Both the position numbers and the translations under genes were made by a program. The notes below the pieces were generated by a model. That model had not been told where the DNA came from. It saw only the letters and a program-made list of their open reading frames with translations, and did no database searches. Shown here in pieces: positions 50,728 through 60,151 of a stretch of 64,000 nt of DNA. The stretch is from Xenorhabdus sp. IM139775 (GTDB lineage: Bacteria; Pseudomonadota; Gammaproteobacteria; Enterobacterales; Enterobacteriaceae): NCBI RefSeq assembly GCF_028598745.1, contig NZ_JAQRFK010000004.1, forward strand, positions 23,307-87,306. Direction: 5' to 3'. Positions within the stretch are counted from its first letter, which is position 1, and each line of letters starts with the position of its first letter.

Positions 50728-51330
50728 ATGGTTTTAGTAACCCGCCAAGCCCCTGACTTTACAGCTACTGCAGTTCTCGGTAACGGTGAAATCGTTAATA
50801 ACTTCAACCTGAAAAAACACCTGAATGGCCGCCCTGCTGTTATTTTCTTCTGGCCAATGGATTTCACTTTTGTTTGCCCTTCTGAACTGATCGCGTTCGA
50901 TCATCGCTATGAAGAATTCCAGAAACGTGGTGTTGAAATTATTGGTGTCTCCTTCGACTCTGAATTCGTTCACAACGCATGGCGTAAAACCCCAATCAAC
51001 GAAGGCGGCATCGGCGAAGTCAAATACCCAATGGTTGCTGACATCAAACGTGACATCATGAAAGCCTACGGCATTGAGCACCCAGAAGCTGGCGTTGCCC
51101 TGCGTGGTTCTTTCCTGATCGACAAAAACGGTGTTGTCCGCCATCAAGTGGTTAACGATCTGCCACTGGGCCGTAACATCGATGAAATGCTGCGTATGGT
51201 TGACGCGCTGCAATTCCATGAAGAGCACGGCGAAGTTTGTCCTGCACAATGGGCAAAAGGTCAAGAAGGTATGGGCGCTTCACCAGAAGGCGTAGCAAAA
51301 TACCTGACCAAAAACGCTGACAAGCTGTAA
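50728..51330 (+). CDS. 2-Cys peroxiredoxin (AhpC/TSA family)
   Basis: The 200-residue protein is a typical 2-Cys peroxiredoxin: C50 in DFTFVCPSEL is the peroxidatic cysteine and C171 in GEVCPAQW the resolving cysteine. It reduces hydrogen peroxide and organic peroxides, probably with thioredoxin or an AhpF-type partner (no reductase gene lies nearby). Codon use resembles that of highly expressed genes. It has its own terminator (51381-51409). E. coli lacks it here; similar genes occur in Yersinia and Photorhabdus relatives (from memory). AGGAG precedes the ATG. Confidence 0.92.
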   Translation: MVLVTRQAPDFTATAVLGNGEIVNNFNLKKHLNGRPAVIFFWPMDFTFVCPSELIAFDHRYEEFQKRGVEIIGVSFDSEFVHNAWRKTPINEGGIGEVKYPMVADIKRDIMKAYGIEHPEAGVALRGSFLIDKNGVVRHQVVNDLPLGRNIDEMLRMVDALQFHEEHGEVCPAQWAKGQEGMGASPEGVAKYLTKNADKL

Positions 51331-51380
51331 TCTCCATCAGGATTTAATCAGTTCAACATTTGAACCCTGCCAAAATCCAA

Positions 51381-51409
51381 AACCAGCCATTCCATCGGCT
51401 GGTTTTTTT
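51381..51409 (+). terminator. Terminator of the peroxiredoxin gene
   Basis: AACCAGCC and GGCTGGTT form an 8-bp stem around ATTCCATC, followed by a long run of T. Confidence 0.9.
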
Positions 51410-51525
51410 GTTTCCAAAATCCCACTCTTTAGATAAGGTAAGCCTAGCATTCGAAACAAAATAATCACAATCACATAAAATTATTAACAACCAACCCGAA
51501 TGGGCTTATCTCAGGAGAACAACAC

Positions 51526-53286
51526 ATGTTCAAAGCATGGAAAATTCCACTTATCGCTCTATCCCTACTTATTTCCGCCCCGCTTTATTCTGCCACTGAG
51601 CCTGCTGTTGAAGCCAAACAAGGCATGGTCGTCAGCTCACAGCGCCTTGCTTCACAAACCGGCATCGATATTCTCAAAATGGGCGGAAACGCCATTGATG
51701 CCGCAGTTGCCGTTGGCTATGCCCAAGCCGTGGTGAATCCCTGCTGCGGCAATATTGGTGGTGGTGGTTTCATGACTATCCATCTCGCCGATGGTAAAGA
51801 TACTTTCATTAATTTCCGTGAAACCGCCCCTGCAACTGCCAGCGCTGATATGTATCTGGATAAAGACGGAAAAGTTATCAAAGGTGCCAGCCTGTATGGT
51901 TATAAAGCGATTGCTGTACCGGGCACAATCATGGGATTTGAAGAGGCATTGAAAAAGTACGGCACATTGACCCGCGAACAAGTCATGGCGCCAGCAATCA
52001 AACTGGCACGTGAAGGTTATATTCTCACCCGTGGCGATACCGATGTCCTGGACACCACAGTGAAGCGCTTCGCCCAAGATCCGGAAGCTGCGCGTATTTT
52101 CCTGCGCCAGGATGGGACGCCATTCGAACCCGGTGACAGACTCATCCAAACCGATTTGGCTAACACGCTGGAAATGATTGCCAAACAAGGGCCTGATGCT
52201 TTTTACCACGGTAAAATTCCCCAATTAGTCGAAAAAGCGTCAAAAAAATTAGGGGGATTGATAACCGCGGCGGATTTCGCCAATTACCACGTCACAGAAA
52301 CATCCCCTGTCACCTGTAGTTACCGGGGCTACAAATTTATCTCTTCCCCACCTCCCAGCTCTGGTGGCGTCACGTTATGCGAGATATTAAACATTGCTGA
52401 AGGCTACGATCTTAAAGCCATGGGGTACAACTCTGCTGCCTATATTCATACATTGACAGAAGCCATGCGCCACGCCTACATGGACAGAAATACCTATCTG
52501 GGCGATCCGGCATTTATCAACAACCCGCTTGACCGACTGTTGAGTAAAAGCTACGCCGAATCGATCAGAAAAGAGATTCAGCCCAACAAAGCCACCCCAT
52601 CCGTGAATATCCAGCCGGGCATTGGCCCGCATGAAAAACCCGAAACCACCCACTATTCCGTGGTCGATAAAGCAGGTAATGCGGTATCAACGACTTACAC
52701 TATCAATGGCCGTTTTGGTGCTGTCGTGATTGCACCAGGAACAGGTTTTTTCCTTAACGATGAAATGGATGATTTCACCACTAAGATCGGTGAGAAAAAT
52801 CTGTACGGGCTGGTGCAAGGCGCAACCAACTCCATTGCGCCGGGTAAGCGCCCACTATCATCAATGAGCCCGACACTGGTAACCAAAGATAATAAGATCT
52901 TTCTGGTCTTAGGTTCTCCGGGAGGTTCACGCATTATCTCCATCACGCTACAAGCTGCCCTGAATATCATCGAATTCAACATGCCACCACAAGAAGCCGT
53001 CAATAGCCCACGGTTCCACCATCAATGGCTACCTGATGAGGTCCATTATGAGCAACGTGGCTTGTCGAAAGATACGCTGAATTTACTGGAAAAAATGGGC
53101 TATAAAATGGTGGAACAGACACCTTGGGGTGCCACAGAGTTAATTATGATTGGATTGCCGGGTGCCGCCGGGGTGACACCCGCTTCATCAGGCAATGATT
53201 CCGCCATATCAGGTATTGTCCGTGAAGGCTACATCTACGGTTCCAATGATGCACGGCGACCTGCCGGTGCCGCCATGGGTTATTAA
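51526..53286 (+). CDS. ggt: Gamma-glutamyltranspeptidase (glutathione hydrolase)
   Basis: The 586-residue precursor has a signal peptide (about 22 residues, MFKAWKIPLIALSLLISAPLYS). The autoprocessing site precedes T374 in ETTHYSVVDKAGNAVSTTY, the N-terminal nucleophile of the small subunit. NPCCGNIGGGGFM and RPLSSMSPT, PGGSRII are family motifs. The periplasmic enzyme cleaves glutathione and gamma-glutamyl peptides. AGGAGAACAACAC gives a good ribosome-binding site. The E. coli gene lies elsewhere. It converges on the NSS transporter gene. Confidence 0.95.
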   Translation: MFKAWKIPLIALSLLISAPLYSATEPAVEAKQGMVVSSQRLASQTGIDILKMGGNAIDAAVAVGYAQAVVNPCCGNIGGGGFMTIHLADGKDTFINFRETAPATASADMYLDKDGKVIKGASLYGYKAIAVPGTIMGFEEALKKYGTLTREQVMAPAIKLAREGYILTRGDTDVLDTTVKRFAQDPEAARIFLRQDGTPFEPGDRLIQTDLANTLEMIAKQGPDAFYHGKIPQLVEKASKKLGGLITAADFANYHVTETSPVTCSYRGYKFISSPPPSSGGVTLCEILNIAEGYDLKAMGYNSAAYIHTLTEAMRHAYMDRNTYLGDPAFINNPLDRLLSKSYAESIRKEIQPNKATPSVNIQPGIGPHEKPETTHYSVVDKAGNAVSTTYTINGRFGAVVIAPGTGFFLNDEMDDFTTKIGEKNLYGLVQGATNSIAPGKRPLSSMSPTLVTKDNKIFLVLGSPGGSRIISITLQAALNIIEFNMPPQEAVNSPRFHHQWLPDEVHYEQRGLSKDTLNLLEKMGYKMVEQTPWGATELIMIGLPGAAGVTPASSGNDSAISGIVREGYIYGSNDARRPAGAAMGY

Positions 53287-53292
53287 ATGGTT

Positions 53293-53325
53293 AACGGGCG
53301 GTTTTGATGGTTAAACCCGCCCGTT
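53293..53325. terminator. Hairpin between convergent ggt and the NSS transporter gene
   Basis: AACGGGCGG and CCGCCCGTT form a GC-rich stem with further TTT/AAA pairing inside. It fills the short gap between the stop codons. Confidence 0.75.
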
Positions 53326-53333
53326 TGACACCA

Positions 53334-54647
53334 TCAAATCAGTCCGTGTACCAAAATCACACCGATACATAAAGGCCCGACATATCGCCATATAAACAGT
53401 AAACACTGACGATTCCGCGATGACATATTGTCCGGTATGAGTGCATTGGCCTTACGTGACCAGCCAAATACGAGGCAAATGATAATCCCGAACAGTGGCA
53501 TCAGGACATTGGAAGTAATAAAGTCCAGCATGTCGAAGATGGTTTTTCCACCTAATGTAACGTGATTCAGGGGACCAAAAGATAAGGAAACAGGGATACC
53601 CATTAACATAATCGATGCCGTGACGATTAAGCTTGCTTTACGGCGCGACCAGTGAAAACGCGTCTGAACATAAGCAACAATGTGCTCAAGTAATGAAATG
53701 GCTGAGGTCAGTGCGGCCATGAGTAACAATAAAAAGAAAATGACGGCTAAGATTGAACCACCAGGAAGCGAGGCGAAATAAATCGGCATCGTCATAAACG
53801 TCAATCCTGGCCCGGCATTGGGTTCTAAGCCAGCAGCGGCCAAAGCAGGGAAAATCATCAGGCCAGCCAATATACAGACCAAACTGGAGAGGACGACAAC
53901 CCAGATACTCGATCTGGCAATTCCTTTGTTATTCGGCAAATAGGAGCTGTACGTAATGTGGATACCCAAGCCGATAGACAGTGAAAAAAATGCCAACCCT
54001 AACGCATCTAAAACACCTTTTCCGGTCAAGCTATTGAAGTCCGGATATAAGAATAATTTTAGCCCTTCCGATGAACCCGGCAAACGGATGCCGACAATAA
54101 TTAACACTATCATGATCAAGAATAGCAATGGCATCATGACCTTAACTGATTTTTCCAAACCTTTTTGCACACCCGACAAGACCACGAAACAGGTTAGCCC
54201 TGAAAATGCCAGATGGGCGATTATCGGCCACCACGGATTACTGATGAAATTGGTGAAAATAGATGTCAGTTGAGAGATGTCGGTAATATTCAACTTTCCT
54301 GTACCCGCCATCACCGTGTAACCAATAGTCCAACCACCGACAACACTGTAGAAGCTATAGATACACCATGAACTGAATACACCGATAAAGCCAACCCATC
54401 CCCAGTGTTTGCCCAGTAATTTTTTAAATGCATTAACGGCTACTTCACCCGTACAGCTTCCCAGCATGTTTTCGGCCAGCAGAACCGCAAGCCCGATTAC
54501 AAAGCTAAACAATAAAAATACAATCAGAAATGCACCGCCACCATTCGTTGCTGAAACATAGGAAAATTTCCAGATGGCACCAATACCAACGGCAGATCCG
54601 GTTGCTGCTAATACGTGCCCCAGACGGGATGTCCATTGTTGACTCAT
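53334..54647 (-). CDS. Neurotransmitter:sodium symporter (NSS/SNF) family transporter
   Basis: The 437-residue protein has about 11 membrane helices and the NSS N-terminal pattern SRLGHVLAATGSAVGIGAIWKFSYVSATNGGGAFLI in its first helix. Bacterial members (LeuT, MhsT, TnaT) import amino acids with sodium; this substrate cannot be told from sequence. ATG 54647 has GGGGG upstream. The upstream DNA (54644-54850) resembles the upstream and start region of brnQ; a 22-codon ORF derived from it ends inside the transporter start codon (ATGA). E. coli has proY near this place. Confidence 0.87.
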   Translation of the reverse strand: MSQQWTSRLGHVLAATGSAVGIGAIWKFSYVSATNGGGAFLIVFLLFSFVIGLAVLLAENMLGSCTGEVAVNAFKKLLGKHWGWVGFIGVFSSWCIYSFYSVVGGWTIGYTVMAGTGKLNITDISQLTSIFTNFISNPWWPIIAHLAFSGLTCFVVLSGVQKGLEKSVKVMMPLLFLIMIVLIIVGIRLPGSSEGLKLFLYPDFNSLTGKGVLDALGLAFFSLSIGLGIHITYSSYLPNNKGIARSSIWVVVLSSLVCILAGLMIFPALAAAGLEPNAGPGLTFMTMPIYFASLPGGSILAVIFFLLLLMAALTSAISLLEHIVAYVQTRFHWSRRKASLIVTASIMLMGIPVSLSFGPLNHVTLGGKTIFDMLDFITSNVLMPLFGIIICLVFGWSRKANALIPDNMSSRNRQCLLFIWRYVGPLCIGVILVHGLI

Positions 54648-54712
54648 GCTAACCCCCGAATAGATACAGTGTCAGCACAGGTAATATCTTTAAATGATAA
54701 ACGGTATGTCAT
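54644..54712 (-). CDS. Putative 22-residue leader ORF derived from brnQ start, overlapping transporter start
   Basis: ATG 54712 begins MTYRLSFKDI, which matches the brnQ start [10 protein letters not shown] at 56214, then diverges and stops at TGA 54644-54646 that overlaps the NSS transporter ATG as ATGA. This arrangement allows translational coupling. It may be a relic of a duplicated brnQ copy that now works as a leader, or a meaningless remnant. It lacks a strong ribosome-binding site, as brnQ does. Confidence 0.35.
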   Translation of the reverse strand: MTYRLSFKDITCADTVSIRGLA

Positions 54713-54850
54713 AATAATTATTAACTTCTTGTTATAGATATAATTACACATTTAATAATAACCATTAAAACCACTTGCGTTTCCACGGGTGAAACTGAAT
54801 TTTGGTTTAACAGTCAGTGATAAGCATCATATTCACTGATACTGGTTTAC
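54681..54850 (-). repeat. Degenerate direct repeat of the brnQ 5' region
   Basis: This segment aligns in the same orientation with about 56185-56360: AATATC(T/C)TTA...GATAAACGGTATG...CATAAT near the start codon is almost identical, and further blocks (CAAGTG, TCACTGACT...TTAAA, TTCAGT, TCAGTGA) match at the same spacing. The middle is strongly diverged. It lies between brnQ and the NSS gene. Confidence 0.75.
54814..54839. promoter_or_regulatory. Dyad TCAGTGA-N12-TCACTGA upstream of the NSS transporter gene
   Basis: A perfect 7-bp inverted repeat with a 12-nt spacer. The same arms and spacer length occur at 56321-56346 upstream of brnQ, but with a different spacer sequence. It may be an operator or an RNA hairpin. 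Confidence 0.5.
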
Positions 54851-54873
54851 TAATACTTACAAGAGACAGAATG

Positions 54874-56214
54874 CTACTTTTCTTCATGCTGCATTTCATA
54901 CTTTGGGTGCTTTGCGCTTCCTGCGATACGGTCATAAATAGCGCATGCAACGATAGCCAGCAAAGTAGGCAGTAACCAGGCCAGGCCTTGTTCCGCTAAT
55001 GGCAAATGCTGCGCCCATTCAGGCAGTAAATGAGACAGGTACTCAGACGCTTTCATTGCATCTAAAATCCCAAACAACAAGCTGACAGACATGGCAGGAA
55101 CCAGAATGCGTGTGAAGTTATGCCACCAACGAATGGTAAAACTTAACAATATCAGCGCAATACAGGGGGGGTAAATTGCCGTCAATACGGGAATTGAGAA
55201 CTTAATCAAATGATTTAAGCCCACATTAGAAACCAGCATCGAGAATGTGCCCAGCAGCAGTACCAAGGTACGGTAGGACAACGGCAAATAACGACTGAAA
55301 AACTCAGAGCAAGCACAAGTCAAACCGACAGCAGTGACCATACAAGCAACGAAAATCAGTACCGCAAGGAAGAAGCTGCCATAGTTACCAAAAATATTTT
55401 GGACATAGGCATGCAGAATCACAGCACCATTTTCTGCGGTAGGCACTAATGTGCCACTGCCTTCGCCCAGTTTGAACAAAGAGAGGTACACCAGCGTCAA
55501 GCCAAGACCCGCAATCAAGCCAGCCCACATTGCATAACGGGTCAACAGGGAAGAATCCTTAACCCCTCTGGAACGGGCGGCATTCACAATCACAATACCG
55601 AATACCATGGCGGCCAGGGTATCCATTGTCAAATAACCATTGACAAAACCATTTGAGAACGGAATTTCCTGATAGGTTTCAATGGCGGGAACAGGACTAC
55701 CAGCCGGCCACAGTACCGCCGCAATCCCCAAAATGGCCAACGCCAGAATTTTGATGGGTGCCAATATACGGCCGACGCTATCCAGTAGTTTGCCCGGATA
55801 TAATGAAATTAACATCACGAGTGCAAAATAGACCACACTATAGATGAATAGAGGGAATTTACCGGTTCCGACAAGGGGTGCAATACCCACTTCAAAAGAA
55901 ACCGTTGCCGTTCTGGGCGTCGCAAACAGCGGGCCGACCGCCAGATAGCAGACCGTTGCCAGAACCAAACCCGCCACTTTACCAATCGGGGCACTGAGGG
56001 CTTCAATCCCCCCGCCCACTTTTGCCAACGCAATGACAGTGATAACTGGCAAGCCAACAGCGGTTAGCAAAAAGCCGGCTGCTGAGATCCAAACATTCTC
56101 TCCAGCCTGCAAGCCAACCATAGGCGGGAAAATAATATTTCCCGCACCAACAAACAAGGCAAAGGTCATAAAGCCTAATGCCCAAATATCCTTAGATGAT
56201 AAACGGTATGCCAT
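54874..56214 (-). CDS. brnQ: Branched-chain amino acid transporter II (sodium symporter) BrnQ
   Basis: The 446-residue protein has 12 membrane helices and the near-identical family start [28 protein letters not shown], with [12 protein letters not shown] and [27 protein letters not shown]. It imports leucine, isoleucine and valine with sodium. ATG 56214 gives MAYRLSSKD, close to E. coli; a frame to 56292 extends into an upstream element homologous to the NSS leader. No clear Shine-Dalgarno precedes the ATG. It follows phoR after a 400-bp gap, as in E. coli. Confidence 0.95.
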   Translation of the reverse strand: MAYRLSSKDIWALGFMTFALFVGAGNIIFPPMVGLQAGENVWISAAGFLLTAVGLPVITVIALAKVGGGIEALSAPIGKVAGLVLATVCYLAVGPLFATPRTATVSFEVGIAPLVGTGKFPLFIYSVVYFALVMLISLYPGKLLDSVGRILAPIKILALAILGIAAVLWPAGSPVPAIETYQEIPFSNGFVNGYLTMDTLAAMVFGIVIVNAARSRGVKDSSLLTRYAMWAGLIAGLGLTLVYLSLFKLGEGSGTLVPTAENGAVILHAYVQNIFGNYGSFFLAVLIFVACMVTAVGLTCACSEFFSRYLPLSYRTLVLLLGTFSMLVSNVGLNHLIKFSIPVLTAIYPPCIALILLSFTIRWWHNFTRILVPAMSVSLLFGILDAMKASEYLSHLLPEWAQHLPLAEQGLAWLLPTLLAIVACAIYDRIAGSAKHPKYEMQHEEK

Positions 56215-56613
56215 AATGATTGCTAATGTGTTATTACCAAAAGAAATGCCTCTGCGACAGTCAGTCACTATCGCAAACACTTGAATTTTCACTGGCGAGA
56301 CTGGATTCTGGATTTAATAGTCAGTGAGCGAGCTAATATTCACTGAATATCGTAAGATACAGAATGATAGTGGTAATTACAGCTATAATCGCCAATAACT
56401 GCCCCCAAGTAAAACTTTTATAGCGTTAAAAGGCAAGCGACAAACCAAAAACCAGAACAATATTCCAAACTAATTTTTAAAATCAGTGATTATTGTTATC
56501 TATCATTGAATACACACTATATGATTTGTACCTTTTTCGCTCTCACTGATTAATGAGCCATTTTTTGTCCAGATTTTTACCCGTCTTGTGACTCCTTAAT
56601 TCCACTAAACTTA
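56215..56613. other. 399-bp intergenic region upstream of brnQ
   Basis: It contains the brnQ leader homologous to 54681-54850, including the dyad at 56321-56346. The remaining AT-rich part (56380-56600) must hold the brnQ promoter and the end of the phoR transcript; I see no convincing ORF and no strong terminator. Confidence 0.55.
56321..56346. promoter_or_regulatory. Dyad TCAGTGA-N12-TCACTGA upstream of brnQ
   Basis: Same perfect 7-bp arms and 12-nt spacing as at 54814-54839 with another spacer sequence. It lies about 110 bp before the brnQ start. Confidence 0.5.
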
Positions 56614-57924
56614 TCATTTTTTCACAAAACTATTTTTAGCCGGGACAATAAGCCGGGATGCCAACAGAAAACTAAAAACGGCTCCCTTTCCTAAGGTGCT
56701 GGAAATATTGAGATGAGTATTGTAGTGATGCAATGCGTGTTTCACGATTGCCAACCCTAACCCATTGCCGCCGGTCTGGCGCGAACGGGCACGATCGACG
56801 CGATAAAAACGTTCTGTCAGGCGGGGTAGATGTTCCGCACTAATCCCACCGCCATTGTCTTGCACTTTGAACCGTGCACCTTGGGAAACACTTTGCCAAC
56901 TCACCTCAATCCGTGTTCCCGAAGGAGTATGCCTAATCGCGTTATAGACAAGGTTGGACATGGCGCTGCGCAGTTGCTCTTCATTACCAAAAACTTTCAG
57001 CTTTTCATCAACATTAAACACAATATCATACTGCTCATTTCCCAAGGCCACCGCTTCCTGCTGCAATATTTTTAATATGTTGGGGACATCCACGATTTCA
57101 CTCATGTCCACTTGTGGCCCCCCTTCAATTTTGGAAAGATGCAGCAGTTGCTGGACCAAACCATCCATTCTTTGTATTTGTTCCCGCATCGTGCCGATAA
57201 ATTTTTGATTCACCTTGTTGCCAACTACCTGATCTTCCATCATTTCCAGATAACCTTGCAGTACCGTGAGAGGGGTTTTCAGTTCATGGCTCACATTGGT
57301 AAAAAAATCTCGCCTGGCATTTTCCAACCGTCGTTTTTGGGTAACATCGCGCACAACCATCAATAATTGCGTCTCAAAATAAGGCATAATGCGGAATTCC
57401 ATCATATTGCCATTATTCAACTCGATGGACAGAGGACGGGAAAAATCCTTGGCAGTGATATAACGGCTAAAATCAGGATAGCGAAGCAGGTTGAAGATAT
57501 GCTGACCATTATCCTCAGGCCAGCGAAACCCAAGCAAATGTTGTGCCAGACGATTACACCAAAAAATATGGCCTTCTTTGGTCATCATCACGACAGCATC
57601 CGGCAGTGATTCAGCGCCACTCCGAAAGCGCTTGATCAACAATCCGAGTTCACGACGCCGTTTGCGATTGCGTTGCTGCATCTGGTAAATGCCATAAAAG
57701 ATGGGTTCCCAGCCGCCACGACCGACTGGCGGTAACGTACTGCGATCCAGCCATAACCAGTTGGATAATTTCAGCAAATTGTAGCCATGCCATACCAGAG
57801 CCAAAAATAACGCAATAACCAGCAGCCATGCCAAGTGGCCAATAAAGAGAGACAAAAAGAGAGCGGGCAGGCAAAAAAGCACAATACCCCATACCAACTT
57901 TTTCCAAGATAAACGCTTAAGCAC
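56614..57924 (-). CDS. phoR: Phosphate regulon sensor histidine kinase PhoR
   Basis: The 436-residue kinase has two N-terminal membrane helices (about 10-50), a charged linker, a PAS domain (about 100-190) and the HisKA domain with H213 ([11 protein letters not shown]), the same residue number as in E. coli PhoR, followed by an ATPase domain with [11 protein letters not shown] and [11 protein letters not shown]. It phosphorylates PhoB in low phosphate and is held off by the Pst/PhoU complex. phoB lies 26 nt upstream and forms an operon with it. Confidence 0.96.
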   Translation of the reverse strand: MLKRLSWKKLVWGIVLFCLPALFLSLFIGHLAWLLVIALFLALVWHGYNLLKLSNWLWLDRSTLPPVGRGGWEPIFYGIYQMQQRNRKRRRELGLLIKRFRSGAESLPDAVVMMTKEGHIFWCNRLAQHLLGFRWPEDNGQHIFNLLRYPDFSRYITAKDFSRPLSIELNNGNMMEFRIMPYFETQLLMVVRDVTQKRRLENARRDFFTNVSHELKTPLTVLQGYLEMMEDQVVGNKVNQKFIGTMREQIQRMDGLVQQLLHLSKIEGGPQVDMSEIVDVPNILKILQQEAVALGNEQYDIVFNVDEKLKVFGNEEQLRSAMSNLVYNAIRHTPSGTRIEVSWQSVSQGARFKVQDNGGGISAEHLPRLTERFYRVDRARSRQTGGNGLGLAIVKHALHHYNTHLNISSTLGKGAVFSFLLASRLIVPAKNSFVKK

Positions 57925-57950
57925 GTGACGTTACTCCCATCAATAAACAG

Positions 57951-58640
57951 TCAATAGCGGGTAGAAAAGCGATATCCTGCACCACGCACAGTCTGTACCA
58001 TCCTATCGTGTCCCCCTATCTTCAACGCCTTGCGCAAACGCCGGATATGGACATCAACCGTGCGATCTTCCACATAAACATTCATTCCCCACACATAATC
58101 GAGTAATTGTTCACGGCTATAAACACGCTCAGGATGAGTCATAAAAAAATGGAGAAGTTTGAATTCAGTTGGCCCCATTTCCAAATCCTGTCCATGGCTG
58201 GAAACGCGGTGGGAAGACGACTCCAGAATCAATCCCTCCCTATCAATAATGTCTTCTGCTTCCAGCGGTGAAATGCGACGCAGAACCGCCTTGACACGGG
58301 CAATCAACTCCTTGGGTGAAAACGGTTTCGTTATATAATCATCGGCACCGACATCTAAACCATGCACCCGATCTTCTTCTTCTGTCCGGGCAGTGACCAT
58401 AATGACGGGGATCGTCTTGGTGTTATTATCCCGTTTCATTTGCCGGATAAGTTGTACCCCCGACCCTCCCGGAAGCATCCAATCCAATAAAACCAAATCA
58501 GGATAAGGTTCAGACAGACGTCTTATTGCCGTATCGTAATCTTCGGCTTCAATGGCCTGATAACCGTTTTGCTCCAGTGCAAAACAAACCATTTCACGAA
58601 TCGGTACTTCATCTTCAACGACCAAAATACGTTTAAACAT
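57951..58640 (-). CDS. phoB: Phosphate regulon response regulator PhoB
   Basis: The 229-residue OmpR-family regulator has a receiver domain with phospho-acceptor D53 ([13 protein letters not shown]) and acidic E9/D10 pocket, and a winged-helix DNA-binding domain ending [12 protein letters not shown]. It activates phosphate-starvation genes. ATG 58640 ([11 protein letters not shown]) matches E. coli; the frame to 58661 is unsupported. Pho boxes lie upstream (58692-58720), so the operon is autoregulated. It is divergent from sbcD, as in E. coli. Confidence 0.97.
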   Translation of the reverse strand: MFKRILVVEDEVPIREMVCFALEQNGYQAIEAEDYDTAIRRLSEPYPDLVLLDWMLPGGSGVQLIRQMKRDNNTKTIPVIMVTARTEEEDRVHGLDVGADDYITKPFSPKELIARVKAVLRRISPLEAEDIIDREGLILESSSHRVSSHGQDLEMGPTEFKLLHFFMTHPERVYSREQLLDYVWGMNVYVEDRTVDVHIRRLRKALKIGGHDRMVQTVRGAGYRFSTRY

Positions 58641-58691
58641 GGTTAATCCTGCTAATATCATTAAGGTCAGGGGTTCTCACCGTAAAACATT

Positions 58692-58720
58692 ATGAGTCAA
58701 TTTTATGACACTTTTATGAA
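58692..58720 (-). promoter_or_regulatory. Pho boxes of the phoBR promoter
   Basis: On the minus strand TTCATAAAAG, TGTCATAAAAT and TGACTCAT form successive 11-bp repeats matching the Pho box (CTGTCATAAAT). A CATAAT -10 element follows immediately downstream. It agrees closely with the E. coli phoB promoter layout. Confidence 0.88.
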
Positions 58721-58916
58721 CCCTTATATTCCTCAATCATTAAAAGACAAACCAGCTCCCAGAGAAAATCTTGCGCCTTTGTTATATTTCATTTTGAATG
58801 CGAAGCAACTCGAAAATTCAGTAAAAGATATCAGATTACACAGGACATCCCTCACGCTGCCATTATAATTAGCGCCTGTAACAGGCAAAAAGCATTCAGG
58901 CAACAGCGGGAAAATC

Positions 58917-60134
58917 ATGCGAATCATTCACACATCTGACTGGCATCTTGGCCAATACTTCTTTACAAAAAGCCGTGCCGCAGAGCATAAGCACTTTTTG
59001 CAGTGGCTGATTGAAAAAATCGTCCAGCATCAAGTCGATGCGCTGATTATTGCCGGCGATATTTTTGATACCGGTTCCCCACCCAGTTATGCGCGCGAAC
59101 TTTATAACAAATTCATCGTGGCACTACAGCCTACAGGCTGCGAACTTGTCATTCTTGGGGGAAACCATGATTCCGTTGCCACACTCAACGAAGCAAAATC
59201 CCTCCTCTCTTACCTGAATACCACGGTGGTTGCCAATGCTGAAACCGAAGATATTGCACAGCAGATAAAGATCCTGCATAACAGAGATGGCAATGCAGGG
59301 GCGATTCTCTGCGCCATTCCCTACCTGCGTCCACGGGATATCATGACCAGCCAGGCGGGGCAATCCGGCGTACAAAAACAGCAGGCATTACAGGATGCCA
59401 TCAGCGAACACTATCACAGGCTCTACCAACAAGCCTGTACATTACGAGAACAGCTTGGCCAGCCATTACCGATTATTGCCACGGGTCACCTCACTACGGT
59501 AGGAGCTTCCACGACGGATTCCGTTCGCGATATTTACATCGGCACATTAGATGCCTTTCCTGCTCAGGCATTTCCTCCCGCGGACTATATCGCATTGGGG
59601 CATATCCACCGCCCGCAAGTCATCGGTAAATCAGAGCATATCCGCTACAGCGGTTCCCCGATCCCACTCAGTTTCGATGAAGTGGGACAAGAGAAAAGTG
59701 TCTGCCTTGTGGATTTTAAATCAGATAAACTCGAGAACATCACACGGCTACCGATCCCACATTATCAGCCCATGCAGCTTATTCGTGGTAATTTGCAGCA
59801 AATCGAAGCGCAATTACAAGCGTTCAAAGAATATCAGGGAGAGCGCCCGGTTTGGCTGGATATTGAAGTCGCAACCCAAGATTACCTGCACGATATCCAG
59901 AAACGCATCCAAACCCTGAGTGAAGGACTGCCCGTTGAGATCATCCTGCTACGCCGCAGCAAACGTGCCCGCCAACTATCGCTGTCTGAACAGAATAAAG
60001 AAACCCTTAGTGAACTGAGTGTCAATGAGGTCTTTGAGCGTCGTTTGGCGCTGGCAGAAATAGACGATATTGCTCAGAAACAACGCCTGAGCACCCTATT
60101 TAAACAAACGCTGGATGATATTTCTCAGCAATAA
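58917..60134 (+). CDS. sbcD: DNA double-strand break repair nuclease SbcD
   Basis: The 405-residue Mre11-type phosphoesterase has the metal motifs DWH (D8, H10), AGDIFD (D48) and GGNHD (N83, H84), plus GHLTT and GHIHRPQ His motifs. With SbcC it cleaves hairpins, palindromes and protein-blocked ends. E. coli SbcD has 400 residues. It is followed by sbcC after 17 nt and is divergent from phoB. The ATG at 58917 lies after GGGAAAATC, giving a moderate ribosome-binding site. Confidence 0.96.
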   Translation: MRIIHTSDWHLGQYFFTKSRAAEHKHFLQWLIEKIVQHQVDALIIAGDIFDTGSPPSYARELYNKFIVALQPTGCELVILGGNHDSVATLNEAKSLLSYLNTTVVANAETEDIAQQIKILHNRDGNAGAILCAIPYLRPRDIMTSQAGQSGVQKQQALQDAISEHYHRLYQQACTLREQLGQPLPIIATGHLTTVGASTTDSVRDIYIGTLDAFPAQAFPPADYIALGHIHRPQVIGKSEHIRYSGSPIPLSFDEVGQEKSVCLVDFKSDKLENITRLPIPHYQPMQLIRGNLQQIEAQLQAFKEYQGERPVWLDIEVATQDYLHDIQKRIQTLSEGLPVEIILLRRSKRARQLSLSEQNKETLSELSVNEVFERRLALAEIDDIAQKQRLSTLFKQTLDDISQQ

Positions 60135-60151
60135 CGTGAAGAGAACGCACC

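Noticed and set aside
50734..51264. 176-codon minus-strand frame inside the peroxiredoxin gene
   Set aside because: Antisense shadow; the plus-strand gene has both catalytic cysteines and a clear terminator.
51652..52224. 190-codon minus-strand frame inside ggt
   Set aside because: Antisense shadow within a well-matched ggt gene; no homology recognised.
56215..56292. N-terminal extension of brnQ to 56292
   Set aside because: The family starts at the equivalent of ATG 56214, and the extension is part of the duplicated non-coding leader.
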